Source: Candidatus Latescibacterota bacterium (GTDB lineage Bacteria; Latescibacterota; MVCY01). Taken from it: a stretch of DNA of 6,948 nucleotides. Below are positions 6,080-6,948 of the stretch, one piece after another (position 1 is the stretch's first letter; every line of letters begins with the position of its first letter). The position numbers and the translations under genes were made by a program. Under the pieces are notes generated by a model. That model made no database searches. It was not told the origin of the DNA and was given only the letters and a program-made list of their open reading frames with translations. The stretch spans positions 1 through 6,948 of the forward strand of contig DAOVDP010000060.1 of assembly GCA_030669445.1 (NCBI GenBank), read 5' to 3'.

Positions 6080-6948
6080 TCACTCTTCTGGTTCTTTCTC
6101 TCCGGAAGGTTTGTCACCAAAGTAGATGAATCTGCCTATCAAGTGGACCCAATTGCTCCACCGTTTCCCTTCTTTTCCCTCCTCTTTGATAATGCGGGAA
6201 AATGCTGCCGCCTTGGAGTCCATTTCATCGGCGTAGTAGAGGACGATGGCCTCTAAGGTCATCGGCACTATCGGGGAGCTATTTTCTAAGCTGCCGTGGT
6301 GGCTTAGAATCAAGTGAGAGAGTTGCATCTTTAGTTCCTCGGGAAAGTCGGGAATTTGTTGGATCTTCTCCCTGACGATCCTTTCGCCGATGACGATATG
6401 TCCCTCTAATCTGCCGATATCGGAGTAGTCAATCAAGGTAGTCCAGCGGTAGGCCTCGACTTTACCGATGTCGTGTAGCAGCGCCCCGGCAATTAGGAGG
6501 TCCCGATCGACCAGAGGATACTGCCTGGCGGCCGCTTCACATATCTCCGCCACTGAAAGACTATGCTCCAACAGTCCGCCCAGATATGCATGGTGCCACA
6601 ATTTACCCGCTGGGGCCTGATGGAGTTTGGTAGAGAGAGATTGATCCAGAAAACAACTCTTCACCACCTGGTTTAAATAGCGATTCTGAATCGTCTCAGC
6701 CTTTGCCAGCAATTTCTGGAACAGCTCTTCGCTGCTTTTCTCCGACTGTTCAAGAAAATCAGCAGGGTCAAACTCCGCCTGCTGTGCCTTTCTGATCTTC
6801 TCCAGTTTAATCTGAATCTTTTCCCGGTAAGTACCAACCGCTCCCTTCACTTTCACCACATCTCCGGGTTGAATCTCTTCGTTGACCTGTTGAAAATTTT
6901 CCCACAGCACTGCCTCTGTGTGGCCGGTTTTATCTCCTAACTCCAGCA
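6080..6948 (-). CDS. yhaM: YhaM-type 3'-5' exoribonuclease (OB-fold + HD domain), N-terminus outside window
   Basis: The frame is open through the right edge. The GTG at 6910 is internal, because in-frame codons upstream read 'LELGDKTGHTEA', the typical OB-fold strand of this family ('L.DKTG.I.A.LW'). Numbering from the first full codon at 6946, 288 residues are visible. The OB-fold ('DKTGHTEAVLWENF', 'GDVVKVKG') covers about 1-55. A helical linker follows, and then an HD phosphohydrolase domain at about 115-245 with H128 ('GLLEHSLSV'), H158-D159 ('LLHDIGK'), H183 ('EGHIVIGE'), H216-H217 ('ILSHHG') and D240 ('YYADEMDSK'). The C-terminal 'GRFIYFGDK' also fits. B. subtilis YhaM is 314 residues, so roughly 25-35 residues are missing. 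The family degrades RNA (and ssDNA) from the 3' end with metal ions. It is convergent with, and functionally unrelated to, the catabolic genes. The stop is the TGA read from 6082-6080. Confidence 0.9.
   Translation of the reverse strand, partial: LELGDKTGHTEAVLWENFQQVNEEIQPGDVVKVKGAVGTYREKIQIKLEKIRKAQQAEFDPADFLEQSEKSSEELFQKLLAKAETIQNRYLNQVVKSCFLDQSLSTKLHQAPAGKLWHHAYLGGLLEHSLSVAEICEAAARQYPLVDRDLLIAGALLHDIGKVEAYRWTTLIDYSDIGRLEGHIVIGERIVREKIQQIPDFPEELKMQLSHLILSHHGSLENSSPIVPMTLEAIVLYYADEMDSKAAAFSRIIKEEGKEGKRWSNWVHLIGRFIYFGDKPSGEKEPEE

Noticed and set aside
6063..6080. 6-bp hairpin AGAAGT/ACTTCT at the 3' end of the exoribonuclease gene
   Set aside because: It has low G+C and only two or three U residues after it, so there is no support as an intrinsic terminator.
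5926..6129. Short + strand reading frame of 67 residues
   Set aside because: It runs through the inverted repeat and into the opposite-strand exoribonuclease, with no ribosome binding site or recognisable product.
6080..6910. GTG at 6910 as the true start of the - strand gene
   Set aside because: The frame stays open to 6946 and encodes the conserved OB-fold strand 'DKTG', so the real start lies outside the window.

Overview
This is a bacterial chromosomal segment, dense in genes and of moderate G+C (roughly 43-52% in the stretches I counted by hand). Most starts have a good purine-rich ribosome binding site. The families present (paired TIM-barrel amidohydrolases, a GlcD-type flavin oxidase, a uroporphyrinogen decarboxylase-like protein that is not HemE, tandem aldo/keto reductases, and a YhaM-type OB-fold/HD protein) suggest an anaerobe-leaning, environmental bacterium with a broad catabolic repertoire. 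I cannot place it to phylum. No phage, transposase, CRISPR, rRNA or tRNA gene is visible.

Layout: six genes run on the + strand. The first is an amidohydrolase cut by the left edge (1-282). It overlaps by 4 bp a second, complete amidohydrolase (279-1022). After a 68-bp gap that holds a good sigma70-like promoter candidate come an FAD-linked alpha-hydroxy-acid oxidase/dehydrogenase (1091-2530) and, 19 bp later, a URO-D superfamily protein (2550-3668). A 124-bp gap with no convincing signal separates these from two tandem paralogous aldo/keto reductases (3793-4833 and 4886-5905). A 174-bp convergent intergenic region (5906-6079) carries an imperfect inverted repeat of a dispersed-repeat type. 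On the - strand is a YhaM-type 3'-5' exoribonuclease (6080-6948), whose 5' end lies beyond the right edge.

How the genes may work together: the + strand genes read as a small-molecule catabolic cluster. Amidohydrolases of this family hydrolyse or decarboxylate carboxylic acids, lactones or ring-derived acids. GlcD-type enzymes oxidise 2-hydroxy acids, aldo/keto reductases interconvert carbonyls and alcohols, and the URO-D-like protein may be a zinc-dependent methyl-transfer or decarboxylation enzyme. The substrate is unknown and the pathway is inference. The - strand RNA-processing gene is housekeeping and probably marks the cluster's edge.

The most interesting points are these. The first amidohydrolase has a His where the family has its catalytic Asp, and it is coupled to a paralog with an intact site. 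The URO-D-like protein seems to lack the third zinc ligand of corrinoid methyltransferases and has arginine codon usage sharply unlike the gene before it. The two aldo/keto reductases are highly similar except in the two loops that normally shape the substrate pocket.
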